Of a DNA stretch of 20,746 bases, positions 1 through 6,239 are shown in pieces. The DNA is from Asaia bogorensis (lineage in GTDB: Bacteria; Pseudomonadota; Alphaproteobacteria; Acetobacterales; Acetobacteraceae), in assembly GCA_945886995.1 (NCBI GenBank), contig CAMCZJ010000022.1:1-20746 (forward strand), given 5' to 3'. The stretch's first letter is position 1; each line of letters opens with the position of its first letter. A program made the translations under genes and the position numbers. The notes beneath the pieces are model-generated. The model did not search any database. It saw only the letters and a program-made list of their open reading frames with translations, and had not been told where the DNA came from.

Positions 1-228
1 AGCGGCGCTGAGCGCGCCGTGATGGTGCAGCGCGGTGCTGATCTTGATCTTTCCCTTGTGCAGGGCTGCAAGACCGTGGGGGTCACCGCTGGCGCCAGCG
101 CGCCCGAAGTGCTGGTGGAAGAAGTGATCGCGCGGCTTCGTGAAGCCTATTCCCTTGAAATCGAGGAAGTGGTGGTGGCAGTGGAACAGATCACCTTCCG
201 CCTGCCGCGCGGGCTCGCCGCCGAATAA
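1..228 (+). CDS. ispH: 4-hydroxy-3-methylbut-2-enyl diphosphate reductase (IspH), C-terminal end only
   Basis: This is the last 75 codons of IspH, the [4Fe-4S] enzyme that makes IPP and DMAPP in the final step of the MEP isoprenoid pathway. The reading frame is open from base 1, so the gene is cut by the window edge and not truncated in the genome. Visible family features are the cluster-ligand Cys in LVQGCKTVGV followed by the conserved VTAGASAPE substrate-binding segment and a C-terminal EEVVVAVEQITFRLP stretch. The TAA stop overlaps the thrB start by one base (TAATG), so the two are probably co-transcribed and translationally coupled. The ispH-thrB-rnhA order is familiar from alphaproteobacteria. 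Identification is confident; the N-terminal two thirds cannot be assessed. Confidence 0.93.
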   Translation, partial: SGAERAVMVQRGADLDLSLVQGCKTVGVTAGASAPEVLVEEVIARLREAYSLEIEEVVVAVEQITFRLPRGLAAE

Positions 229-1208
229 TGGCTGTCTATACTGAGGTTTCGGATGAGGCGTTGCGCGCCTTCCTGGCCGATTACGCGCTTGGCGAATTGC
301 TGGCCTTTCGCGGCATTGCGGAAGGTGTGGAGAATTCCAACTACGCGCTGAAAACCGAAGCCGGTGATTTCATCCTGACACTATATGAAAAGCGCGTGGA
401 CCCCGCTGAACTGCCCTATTTCCTCGGTCTGATGGAACATTTGGCAGCGCGCGGCATGGCCTGCCCCACGCCGGTGCATGGGCGGGATGGCGCGGCCTTG
501 CGCGCATTGGCGGGGCGGCCTGCGGCGATTGTCACCTTCCTGCCTGGCGTCTGGCCACGCCGCGTGCGGCCCGAGCATTGCGCGCCACTCGGCAAGGCTT
601 TGGCGGAGATGCACCTTGCGGGCGCGGGGTTCACCATGCGCCGGCCCAACGCACTCGGCCCCAAGGGCTGGGCGCCCTTGCTGGATGGCTGCCGCGCGCG
701 GGGTAATGAGGTGCAGCCCGGCCTGATTGCGGAACTGGACGCAGCACTGGCAGGCATTCTGGCCGCCTGGCCGACGGAGGGCAGCTTGCCGATCGGGCAA
801 ATCCACGCGGACCTATTCCCCGATAATGCCTTTTTCCTGCCGGGCGCCGATGGCCAGCCGCGCGTGTCCGGCGTGATTGATTTCTATTTCGCCTGCACGG
901 ATCTTTTCGCCTATGACATCGCGGTCTGCCTGAATGCCTGGTGCTTTGAGCCGGATTATTCCTTCAACGTCACCCGCGCGCGCGCCATGCTTGGCGCCTA
1001 TCGAACCATTCGCCCATTATCCGAGGCTGAATTGGCCGCCCTTCCCGTGCTGTGCCGCGGTGCGGCGCTGCGCTTTTTGCTAACCCGGCTGTATGACTGG
1101 ACCCATACGCCCGAAGGTGCCTTGGTGACGCGGAAGGACCCGGTGGAATATCTGCGGAAACTACGCTTCTTCAGCGGCGCCGAAACGCTTTCGGCCTTTG
1201 GCCTGTGA
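228..1208 (+). CDS. thrB: Homoserine kinase, type II (APH-like fold)
   Basis: This 326-residue protein should phosphorylate homoserine to O-phosphohomoserine in threonine biosynthesis. It is the aminoglycoside-phosphotransferase-like type, not the GHMP type of E. coli. The N-lobe carries GVENSNYAL (about 33-41). The catalytic loop is QIHADLFPDN (191-200), equivalent to the HGDLHPGN loop of APH kinases. The Mg-binding GVIDFYF segment follows (215-221) with FAYDIAV after it. Length is typical of the family (about 320). The ATG overlaps the ispH stop by one base and the TGA overlaps the rnhA GTG by four, so the gene sits inside a coupled operon. Related COG2334 kinases with other substrates exist, but the gene context and GVENSNYAL favour ThrB. 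Confidence 0.93.
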   Translation: MAVYTEVSDEALRAFLADYALGELLAFRGIAEGVENSNYALKTEAGDFILTLYEKRVDPAELPYFLGLMEHLAARGMACPTPVHGRDGAALRALAGRPAAIVTFLPGVWPRRVRPEHCAPLGKALAEMHLAGAGFTMRRPNALGPKGWAPLLDGCRARGNEVQPGLIAELDAALAGILAAWPTEGSLPIGQIHADLFPDNAFFLPGADGQPRVSGVIDFYFACTDLFAYDIAVCLNAWCFEPDYSFNVTRARAMLGAYRTIRPLSEAELAALPVLCRGAALRFLLTRLYDWTHTPEGALVTRKDPVEYLRKLRFFSGAETLSAFGL

Positions 1209-1666
1209 CCGACAGCGCCGACCCACGCCCCTTGGTCGAGATTTGGACCGATGGCGGCTGCAAACCCAACCCCGGCCCCGGCGGCTGGGCAGCCATTCTG
1301 CGCTTTGGCGAACATGAGCGCGAACTTTCGGGGAATGAGGCCGAGACCACCAATAACCGCATGGAATTGACCGCGGCCTTGAGGGCGCTTGAGGCGCTGA
1401 AGAAACCCTGCCGCGTGGCGCTGCACACGGATAGCGAATATCTGCGGAATGGCATCAGCCGCTGGATCCATGGCTGGGTGCGCGCCAATTGGCGCAATGC
1501 GGCGAAGGAGCCGGTGAAGAATTTGGATTTGTGGCAGGGCATTCTGGCCGCGGCCAAACCGCATGAGATTGAATGGCGCTGGGTGCGCGGCCATGCCGGG
1601 GACCCCATGAATGAACGCGCCGATGCGCTGGCGACGGTGGCGCGGGATAAGGCGGCGGAGGGGTGA
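1205..1666 (+). CDS. rnhA: Ribonuclease HI
   Basis: This 153-residue RNase HI cleaves the RNA strand of RNA-DNA hybrids in the cytoplasm (R-loops, replication primers). All catalytic acids are visible: D16 in WTDGGCKPNPGPGGW, E54 in NNRMELTAAL, D76 in HTDSEYL and D140 in NERADALA, plus H130 in WVRGHAGDP. The W-rich basic handle (WIHGWVRANWRNAAKEPVKN, about 87-106) is also present. Length matches E. coli RnhA (155). The start is GTG inside the overlapping GTGA shared with the thrB stop; the next in-frame Met lies beyond the first catalytic Asp, so GTG is the only sensible start. It is the last gene of the ispH-thrB-rnhA operon; the tRNA/IS scar begins about 45 bases after its stop. Confidence 0.96.
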   Translation: MTDSADPRPLVEIWTDGGCKPNPGPGGWAAILRFGEHERELSGNEAETTNNRMELTAALRALEALKKPCRVALHTDSEYLRNGISRWIHGWVRANWRNAAKEPVKNLDLWQGILAAAKPHEIEWRWVRGHAGDPMNERADALATVARDKAAEG

Positions 1667-1709
1667 GCTTGCCCAAACCCCAGGCTGGCGGGTGTATCAC
1701 TCGCACGGC

Positions 1710-1739
1710 GCCGGCGTAGTTCAGAGGTAGAGCGTCGGC
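1710..1739 (+). pseudogene. 5' half of a tRNA gene, broken at the anticodon loop
   Basis: The segment has an acceptor 5' strand (GCCGGCG, 1710-1716), T8-A9, a D arm (GTTC-AGAGGTA-GAGC, 1719-1733), base 26 and the 5' strand of an anticodon stem (TCGGC, 1735-1739). After that the tRNA pattern stops: no matching GCCGA strand, T arm (GGTTCGA) or CGCCGGC acceptor strand follows. From 1713 it matches the intact tRNA-Gly at 2637-2663 at 25 of 27 positions. Its original isotype cannot be read because the anticodon is gone; the acceptor stem differs from that of the downstream tRNA-Gly. It is most likely a tRNA disrupted by an insertion. Confidence 0.72.
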
Positions 1740-1787
1740 GTTACTCCATTTTTGGTCTGTTTTGTTAAGGCAATCACTTGCCATAGG

Positions 1788-1946
1788 CTACCGAGGGAAC
1801 CGGGCGGTCATTACCCGGGTGACGAGGCGGCCATGGAGCTGCTATATTTTAACGCCAATCGAGCGGTCGAAAAATGGAAACGACCGCCGCGCGAGTGGCG
1901 CGAGGCCAAGGCCCAATTCGCCATCCTATTCGGCGATAGGTTCGTG
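1788..1946 (+). pseudogene. IS256/mutator-type transposase, C-terminal remnant
   Basis: About 52 codons resemble the C-terminal end of IS256-family transposases. HYPGDEAAMELLYFNA corresponds to the usual FPsDEAAlKLLYLALRN, and EKWKRPPREWREAKAQFAIL then FGDRF corresponds to the KKWxMPxxxWxxAxxQFAIxFGDRF ending of the family. The DDE catalytic domain is completely missing. Upstream residues in this frame (from 1752) and downstream residues (to 2066) do not look like transposase, so the fragment has lost its start and its native stop. It cannot be functional. The bases after it, including a CACAAAATTACTGATAGGCC patch near 1972, could be the degraded right end of the element. Confidence 0.72.
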
Positions 1947-2126
1947 GTCCGGTGTACGAAACCGACCTCGCGCACAAAATTACTGATAGGCCCGGCGCGG
2001 ACTGCAAGGGGCGGCGTGCTTGCTTCGCGGTGGCCTATGTCAGGTGATTACCTTAGCAGGACATAGCGGACGTGGTCGAAGTCATCGGCAGCATATAACA
2101 AAATCGTAGGCTTCTAGGAGATTTCG

Positions 2127-2495
2127 ATGGCGCAGGAGCCAAGTGACGAACTAAGAAGCCTTGCGGCGATCATCGCTGACTGGGCGCATGAGGATTCAAC
2201 GGTTCACCTATTTGGAAGCCGTGTACGCGGCGATCATAAACCCGACAGTGATGTTGACGTCGTCATCGTCTTAAGTCGTCCAACCGACGAACTGGTACGG
2301 TGGTGGACGGCGGTGAATGAGGGCTCGTTTGCGTCGATCAATGCCTCGCTCCCTGGACCACTCGCCATCCTCGAACTTGACGATCCATTCACCCAACAGG
2401 TCATCGCAGCGGCGACCAACGCCATCCACAGAGATCGAAACGTCAACTGCGTGTGGCTGCCTCCCAAGCCAGGAATATCCGCCACTCCACGTTAG
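2127..2495 (+). CDS. Orphan small nucleotidyltransferase (MNT/KNTase-like domain)
   Basis: This 122-residue protein of the polymerase-beta nucleotidyltransferase superfamily has the diagnostic GSRVRG (30-35) followed by DSDVDVVIV (40-48), with D42 and D44 as the expected metal ligands. LAILELDD (79-86) may supply the third carboxylate on a beta strand. The size fits stand-alone minimal nucleotidyltransferases such as MntA antitoxins, which AMPylate a HEPN toxin, or bacterial proteins of unknown substrate. An AGGAG Shine-Dalgarno at 2116-2120 sits six bases before the ATG. No HEPN or DUF86 partner gene is present on either side, so the usual two-gene module is not evident. It lies between a transposase remnant and a tRNA, consistent with acquired DNA. 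The substrate is unknown. Confidence 0.75.
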   Translation: MAQEPSDELRSLAAIIADWAHEDSTVHLFGSRVRGDHKPDSDVDVVIVLSRPTDELVRWWTAVNEGSFASINASLPGPLAILELDDPFTQQVIAAATNAIHRDRNVNCVWLPPKPGISATPR

Positions 2496-2564
2496 CTTAC
2501 GGCGTCTCATCCGCTTGCTTCACCCTCGAACGTCAGCTAAGCGTTCGGTTAGATGCTGGTCATC

Positions 2565-2587
2565 GCACGCTCGAGCGAAAAGCGTGC
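2565..2587 (+). terminator. Possible intrinsic terminator after the nucleotidyltransferase gene
   Basis: GCACGCT (2565-2571) and AGCGTGC (2581-2587) form a perfect 7-bp stem with a nine-base loop, followed by the pyrimidine-rich TCACTCTCTTTGGCTTT. It lies 70 bases after the preceding stop codon. The missing clean T-run makes this weak. Confidence 0.3.
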
Positions 2588-2633
2588 TCACTCTCTTTGG
2601 CTTTCGTGGTTAAGTCATTGTTATGGTTAGATT

Positions 2634-2708
2634 GCGGGCGTAGTTCAGAGGTAGAACGTCAGCTTCCCAAGCTGAATGTCGGGGGTTCGATTCCCCCCGC
2701 CCGCTCCA
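2634..2708 (+). tRNA. tRNA-Gly (anticodon CCC), CCA encoded
   Basis: All arms fold. The acceptor is GCGGGCG/CGCCCGC (2634-2640 with 2698-2704), the D arm GTTC/GAAC, the anticodon stem TCAGC/GCTGA with loop TTCCCAA (2664-2670), the variable region ATGTC, and the T stem GGGGG/CCCCC (2681-2685 with 2693-2697) around TTCGATT. T2705 is the discriminator and CCA is at 2706-2708. The anticodon is CCC (2666-2668), reading GGG glycine codons. It forms the right-hand border of the insertion scar, and the SDR gene follows 65 bases downstream. Confidence 0.96.
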
Positions 2709-2773
2709 TCCCCCCACCGCTTGCGTCCCGCCCCACTTCCGGCAGGATGGCCCCATCATTGGGGGAGTAATCC

Positions 2774-3559
2774 ATGAATATCACCTTGAATGGGCGCGCA
2801 GCGCTTATTACCGGCGGGTCCAAGGGCTTGGGCCTTGCCATGGCAAAGATGTTTGCTGAATCGGGCGGGCATGTCGCCATTGTGGCGCGTGGGGCGGAAA
2901 GCCTTGCCAAGGCGGAAGCGGAAATCCGCGCCGCCGCGCCGGGTGCGAAGGTGGCTGCGATTGCCGCTGATATCCGCACTTCTGAAGGCTGCGAAGCCGC
3001 CTATGCCGCGGCGGTCAAGGGCCTCGGCCAGGTGGATATCCTGATCAATAATGCCGGCACATCGCAACGCGGCGGCTTCCTGGAAGTGACAGATGCGCTT
3101 TGGCAGGATGATCTGGACCTCAAGCTTTTCGCGGCCATCCGGCTTTCCAGGCTGGCTCTGCCCGGCATGCGGGATCGCAAATGGGGCCGCATCATCAATG
3201 TGCTGAATATTGGCGCCAAGGCACCGCCCGGTGGTTCAACGCCCACCTCAGTGTCTCGCGCTGCCGGCATGGCGCTCACCAAGGCCATGGCGAATGAATT
3301 TGCGCTGCATAATGTGCTGGTGAATGCCATGCTGGTCGGCATTATCGAAAGCGATCAATGGGTGCGCCGCCATGCATCCGAACAGCGCAACATCACGTGG
3401 GAGGATTGGAAGGCCGAACAGGGCAAGGCTGTCCCCCTTGGGCGTATCGGCAAGGCCGAGGAATTCGCTGCCATGGCGCTGCTATTGGCCAGCGAACAGG
3501 GCGGCTTCATCAGCGGCACCGCCATCAATGTGGATGGCGGCAAAAGCCCGGTGGTGTAA
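2774..3559 (+). CDS. SDR-family oxidoreductase-like protein with a non-canonical active site
   Basis: This 261-residue protein has the classical short-chain dehydrogenase fold: TGGSKGLG cofactor loop (13-20), D66 after the fourth strand, NNAG (92-95), and a C-terminal SGTAINVDGG typical of FabG-like members. The catalytic residues are not standard. Aligned with E. coli FabG (S138, Y151, K155), the same spacing puts N145, T158 and R162 here, in NVLNIGAKAPPGG then TSVSRAAG. The specificity region contains ESDQWVRRH, which I recall from a divergent SDR subgroup sharing this altered site, so the change is likely inherited and not a sequencing error. It may bind NAD(P) without normal dehydrogenase chemistry, or use another mechanism. 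A GGGGGAG Shine-Dalgarno (2761-2767) supports the ATG. It converges on the thioesterase gene with nine bases between. Confidence 0.88.
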   Translation: MNITLNGRAALITGGSKGLGLAMAKMFAESGGHVAIVARGAESLAKAEAEIRAAAPGAKVAAIAADIRTSEGCEAAYAAAVKGLGQVDILINNAGTSQRGGFLEVTDALWQDDLDLKLFAAIRLSRLALPGMRDRKWGRIINVLNIGAKAPPGGSTPTSVSRAAGMALTKAMANEFALHNVLVNAMLVGIIESDQWVRRHASEQRNITWEDWKAEQGKAVPLGRIGKAEEFAAMALLLASEQGGFISGTAINVDGGKSPVV

Positions 3560-3568
3560 GCGGGCCTA

Positions 3569-4006
3569 TCAAGCGCCTGCCGCGGGCTCCCGCGGCAGGG
3601 CAAAAACCCCGCTGGCACGCAGCACAGGCTTGCCATCCGCCATGCAGACCCCTTGCGCGAAGACCAACGTGCGGGTGCGGCGCAGCAGCACCGGTTCGCA
3701 TTGCAGCCAGGTGCCAAGTAGCGCCGGCGCCAGGTAGTCCGAATTCAGGCTGATGGTGGTGAAGAACCCCGTCACCCCAGCCAGGTTGAAGCCACCAATC
3801 CCAAGCGTGAGGTCAGCAAAAGTCGCCAACATGCCGCCATGGGCCATGTCCTTGCTGTTGCAATGGCGCTTTTCAATGCGCAGCCCGAAGGCAAGCGGCC
3901 CGTGATCTCGGCGGATCATGATGGGGCCGATGGGTTCCAGAAACGGCCCGCCAGCAGGGCGCGGCACGAAGCCTTCCGGAATGGGCAGGGGGACAGGCTG
4001 ATCCAA
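3569..4006 (-). CDS. PaaI-family hotdog-fold thioesterase
   Basis: This 145-residue protein of the PaaI/YigI-type acyl-CoA thioesterase family probably hydrolyses a CoA thioester in the cytoplasm. The family motif N-x5-HGGM is clear: N50, then H56-G57-G58-M59, with D65 as the likely catalytic acid on the central helix, and LNSDYLAPA in the following strand. Length is typical (130-150). The best start in this frame is TTG at 4006: no ATG or GTG lies nearby in frame, and the PIPEGF region near the N-terminus is family-like. The Shine-Dalgarno is poor, so the start is uncertain. It is divergent from the mannose gene (136 bases between) and convergent with the SDR gene. The substrate is unknown. 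Confidence 0.85.
   Translation of the reverse strand: MDQPVPLPIPEGFVPRPAGGPFLEPIGPIMIRRDHGPLAFGLRIEKRHCNSKDMAHGGMLATFADLTLGIGGFNLAGVTGFFTTISLNSDYLAPALLGTWLQCEPVLLRRTRTLVFAQGVCMADGKPVLRASGVFALPREPAAGA
3576..3599. repeat. Perfect 11-bp inverted repeat at the convergent gene ends
   Basis: CCTGCCGCGGG (3576-3586) and CCCGCGGCAGG (3589-3599) are separated by two bases, in practice a four-base loop. It lies in the last codons of the minus-strand thioesterase gene (encoding LPREPAAG) and 17 bases after the SDR stop. The place suits a bidirectional transcription end, but no T-run follows on either strand, so intrinsic termination is unproven. Confidence 0.5.
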
Positions 4007-4142
4007 GGCAGAGCAACTCTCGGATTTGATTGACGGGCGGACCCTATACCGGAAGCCTGCGCGGGGAAACGCCCGAAGCCCCTGCCTTGGCTTTGCCCCG
4101 ATTTGCCCCTAAGCGCGGCGAGATGCGGAGCGATGATTGCCC

Positions 4143-5564
4143 ATGAACGCCTCTTCCCCCCTGATCCTGCCCGTGATCCTGTCCGGCGGCACCGGCACGC
4201 GGCTATGGCCGCTGTCGCGCGAAAGCTATCCCAAGCAATTCTGGCCGCTCGCTTCGGACAAAACCATGCTGGCCGAAACCGCCGCGCGGGGTTCTGGCGC
4301 TGGCTTCCTGCCGCCGATGGTCGTCTGCAATGAAGCGCATCGCTTTCTGGTGGCCGAGCAATTGCGCGATAAGGGCGCGTCCATCGTGCTGGAACCCGTC
4401 GGCCGCAATAGCGCGCCCGCCATCGCCGCTGCTGCCCTGATTGCCGAGGAAACCGCACCTGGTGCCATGTTGTGGTTCATGGCCGCCGATGCCGCGATTG
4501 GTGATGTGGCAGCGCTGCAAGCCGCACTTGCCAAGGCCGCCGCGGCGGCGCAAGCGGGGGCGATTGTCACCTTCGGCATGCAACCGACCGCCCCTGAAAC
4601 CGGCTATGGCTATATCGAAGCCGGTGATGGCTTGCCGGGCAGCGCAGGTGTGCAGCGCATCGCGCGCTTTGTGGAAAAGCCCGATGCAGCGCGCGCGGCG
4701 GAATTCCTCAAAACCGGCCGGCATTTGTGGAATTCCGGCATGTTTGTCGCCTCTGCCGCCACCATGCTGGCCGAACTTGAAACCCATGCGCCTGAAGTGC
4801 TGAAGGGCGTGCGCGCTGCCGTTGCTGGTGCTGCGCGTGATGGGGATTTCATCCGCCTTGAAGCGGCGGCCTTCACCGCAACACCATCCATCAGCATTGA
4901 TTACGCGGTGATGGAACGCACGCAAAAAGCCGCCGTGGTGCCCGCTTCCATCGGCTGGTCCGATATCGGTTCCTGGGCCGCGCTGTGGGAGATTCAGCCG
5001 AAGGATGCAGCGGGCAATGCCGCGCTTGGGCCGGTTGAATTGGTGGATGCGAAGAATTGCTATGTTCGCAGCGAAACAATCCTGACCGGCGTGATCGGGT
5101 TGGAAAACGCTGTGGTGGTTGTCACGGATGATGCCGTTCTCGCCATGCATCGCGACCACGCGCAGGATGTGAAAAAGCTGGTGGACCGGCTGAAGGCGCG
5201 CGGCGCCAAGGAAGCGACCGAACATCGCCGCGCCTATCGCCCCTGGGGCCATTATGAAGGGCTGATCATGGGGGATCGCTTCCAGGTCAAGAAGATCGAG
5301 GTTCGCCCCGGCGCCAAGCTTTCCCTGCAAAAGCACTTTCATCGCGCGGAACATTGGGTGGTCGTCTCCGGCACCGCCATTGTGCGGCGCGACGGGGAAG
5401 AAATCATGCTGCGGGAGAATGAAAGCGTCTATCTGCCGCTGGGCTGCATCCATCGTATGGAAAACCCCGGCAAAATCCCGCTGACGCTGATTGAGGTGCA
5501 ATCCGGATCCTACCTCGGCGAGGATGACATTGTGCGCTTTGAGGATACTTACGGGCGGAGTTGA
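4143..5564 (+). CDS. manC: Mannose-1-phosphate guanylyltransferase / mannose-6-phosphate isomerase (bifunctional)
   Basis: This protein of about 473 residues makes GDP-mannose and interconverts mannose-6-P and fructose-6-P, feeding exopolysaccharide or LPS sugar synthesis (AlgA/XanB/ManC type). The N-terminal pyrophosphorylase has GGTGTRLWPLSR (15-26), PKQF (30-33) and FVEKP (176-180). The C-terminal cupin isomerase has the zinc motif QKHFHRAEHW (396-405) followed by VVVSGTA, and EVQSGSYLGEDDIVRFEDTYGR at the end. Both halves look intact and length is normal. The start is ambiguous: ATG 4143 is used here, but TTG 4137, two codons earlier, is better spaced from GGAG at 4127-4130. No other polysaccharide gene is in the window, so the polymer it serves is unknown. 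Confidence 0.94.
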   Translation: MNASSPLILPVILSGGTGTRLWPLSRESYPKQFWPLASDKTMLAETAARGSGAGFLPPMVVCNEAHRFLVAEQLRDKGASIVLEPVGRNSAPAIAAAALIAEETAPGAMLWFMAADAAIGDVAALQAALAKAAAAAQAGAIVTFGMQPTAPETGYGYIEAGDGLPGSAGVQRIARFVEKPDAARAAEFLKTGRHLWNSGMFVASAATMLAELETHAPEVLKGVRAAVAGAARDGDFIRLEAAAFTATPSISIDYAVMERTQKAAVVPASIGWSDIGSWAALWEIQPKDAAGNAALGPVELVDAKNCYVRSETILTGVIGLENAVVVVTDDAVLAMHRDHAQDVKKLVDRLKARGAKEATEHRRAYRPWGHYEGLIMGDRFQVKKIEVRPGAKLSLQKHFHRAEHWVVVSGTAIVRRDGEEIMLRENESVYLPLGCIHRMENPGKIPLTLIEVQSGSYLGEDDIVRFEDTYGRS

Positions 5565-5614
5565 TGTTTATTATGCCCTTTTACGCATGATGGGTGCAGA
5601 ATGCCGGCTTTGCA

Positions 5615-5621
5615 GGGGGAG
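5615..5621 (+). promoter_or_regulatory. Strong ribosome binding site deciding the DUF1003 start
   Basis: GGGGGAG lies six bases before ATG 5628. An in-frame ATG at 5601 has no comparable site in front of it, so the shorter protein is preferred. Confidence 0.75.
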
Positions 5622-5627
5622 TTCTGC

Positions 5628-6152
5628 ATGGCCGAGCATCCTGAACATCATAATCATCGCCGTCACGTTCATTTGCGCACAGCCCTGTCACGCGCGCGGG
5701 AAAGGCGGCGTGGCGAAGGCCCAGCGGCGCCGCTGACACTCGGCGAAAGACTTTCCGACCTGGTGGCGGCAATCGTCGGGTCCTGGCGCTTCATCCTGAT
5801 CCAGTCCGGGCTATTGGTGGCCTGGCTGGTCGCCAATGCAGCTTCTGGCAGCAATGCCTGGGACCCCTTTCCCTTCATCCTGCTGAACCTGATGCTATCC
5901 TTCCAGGCGGCCTATACAGCGCCCATCATCATGATGAGCCAGAACCGCCAGGCAGATGTAGATCGCATCCGGTCCATCGCCGATTACCAGGTGAATATCC
6001 GCGCGGAAGCCGAAATCAGCCTGCTGCATGAAAAGCTGGACCTGCTGCGCGAACAGCAGGTGGCGGAGCTGATTTCGCTGCTCAAGGCATCCCTTGGCCG
6101 TATCGAGGCATTGGAGAACCGTATGCTGCCCGGCCCGCCGCCAGCCCCCTGA
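5628..6152 (+). CDS. DUF1003 family membrane protein
   Basis: This 174-residue protein matches the DUF1003 pattern. A short cytoplasmic N-terminus is followed by LGERLSDLVAAIVGSW (38-53), a first membrane segment (about 53-70), the loop GSNAWDPFPF and a second segment (about 82-103). Next come the diagnostic IIMMSQNRQADVDRIRSIAD (100-119), the N-x2-AE-x2-I region and a C-terminal coiled coil with heptad leucines (about 125-165). The family is widespread in bacteria and has no settled function. The N-terminus here is His-rich (HPEHHNHRRHVH, 4-15), which could bind metal, but that is a guess. It stands alone after manC (63 bases) and 87 bases before a small membrane-protein gene on the same strand; whether they share a transcript is not visible. 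Confidence 0.88.
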   Translation: MAEHPEHHNHRRHVHLRTALSRARERRRGEGPAAPLTLGERLSDLVAAIVGSWRFILIQSGLLVAWLVANAASGSNAWDPFPFILLNLMLSFQAAYTAPIIMMSQNRQADVDRIRSIADYQVNIRAEAEISLLHEKLDLLREQQVAELISLLKASLGRIEALENRMLPGPPPAP

Positions 6153-6226
6153 AAATCACCCTTCGACTGACGTGGCGGATATGCAAGACTGCCGATCGGC
6201 TGTGGCACCCGCCGCGGCCGATGGGT

Positions 6227-6232
6227 GAGGGG
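6227..6232 (+). promoter_or_regulatory. Ribosome binding site of the 53-residue ORF
   Basis: GAGGGG is seven bases upstream of ATG 6240. It is the main reason, besides composition, to believe the small ORF is translated. Confidence 0.6.
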
Positions 6233-6239
6233 CGCTTGG

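Larger units (their letters stand above)
1740..2633. mobile_element. Small insertion scar between a tRNA half and an intact tRNA-Gly
   Basis: The stretch holds an IS256-type transposase remnant, an orphan nucleotidyltransferase gene and a possible terminator, and otherwise about 330 bases in two blocks (1947-2126, 2496-2633) where I see no gene. Its base composition is visibly less GC-biased than the neighbours, with T- and A-rich patches near 1740-1770, 2085-2110 and 2590-2633. It is bounded by a tRNA 5' half and a complete tRNA that share a 27-base near-repeat. No integrase, clean terminal inverted repeats or target-site duplication could be recognised, so calling it one mobile unit is inference. 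Confidence 0.45.

Noticed and set aside
1947..2066. Continuation of the transposase frame to 2066
   Set aside because: After FGDRF the sequence loses all resemblance to the family; it looks like non-coding DNA read through a lost stop.
2484..2550. Possible integron attC site after the nucleotidyltransferase gene
   Set aside because: TTAGCT and AGCTAA form a short imperfect inverted repeat, but the core sites do not fit GTTRRRY/RYYYAAC, and no integrase is present.
4007..4142. Divergent promoters between the thioesterase and GDP-mannose genes
   Set aside because: TTGACG and TATACC occur on the + strand but are only nine bases apart, too close for a sigma-70 promoter; no other convincing pair was seen.
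4203..5501. Long minus-strand open frame (432 codons) across the GDP-mannose gene
   Set aside because: It lies wholly antisense to a well-identified gene with intact motifs, and its His-, Gly- and Arg-rich sequence matches no family; high GC keeps antisense frames open.
5560..5600. Promoter-like AT-rich patch before the DUF1003 gene
   Set aside because: TTGATG is present but no -10 box lies at a proper distance; the patch is the richest in A/T nearby but cannot be called.
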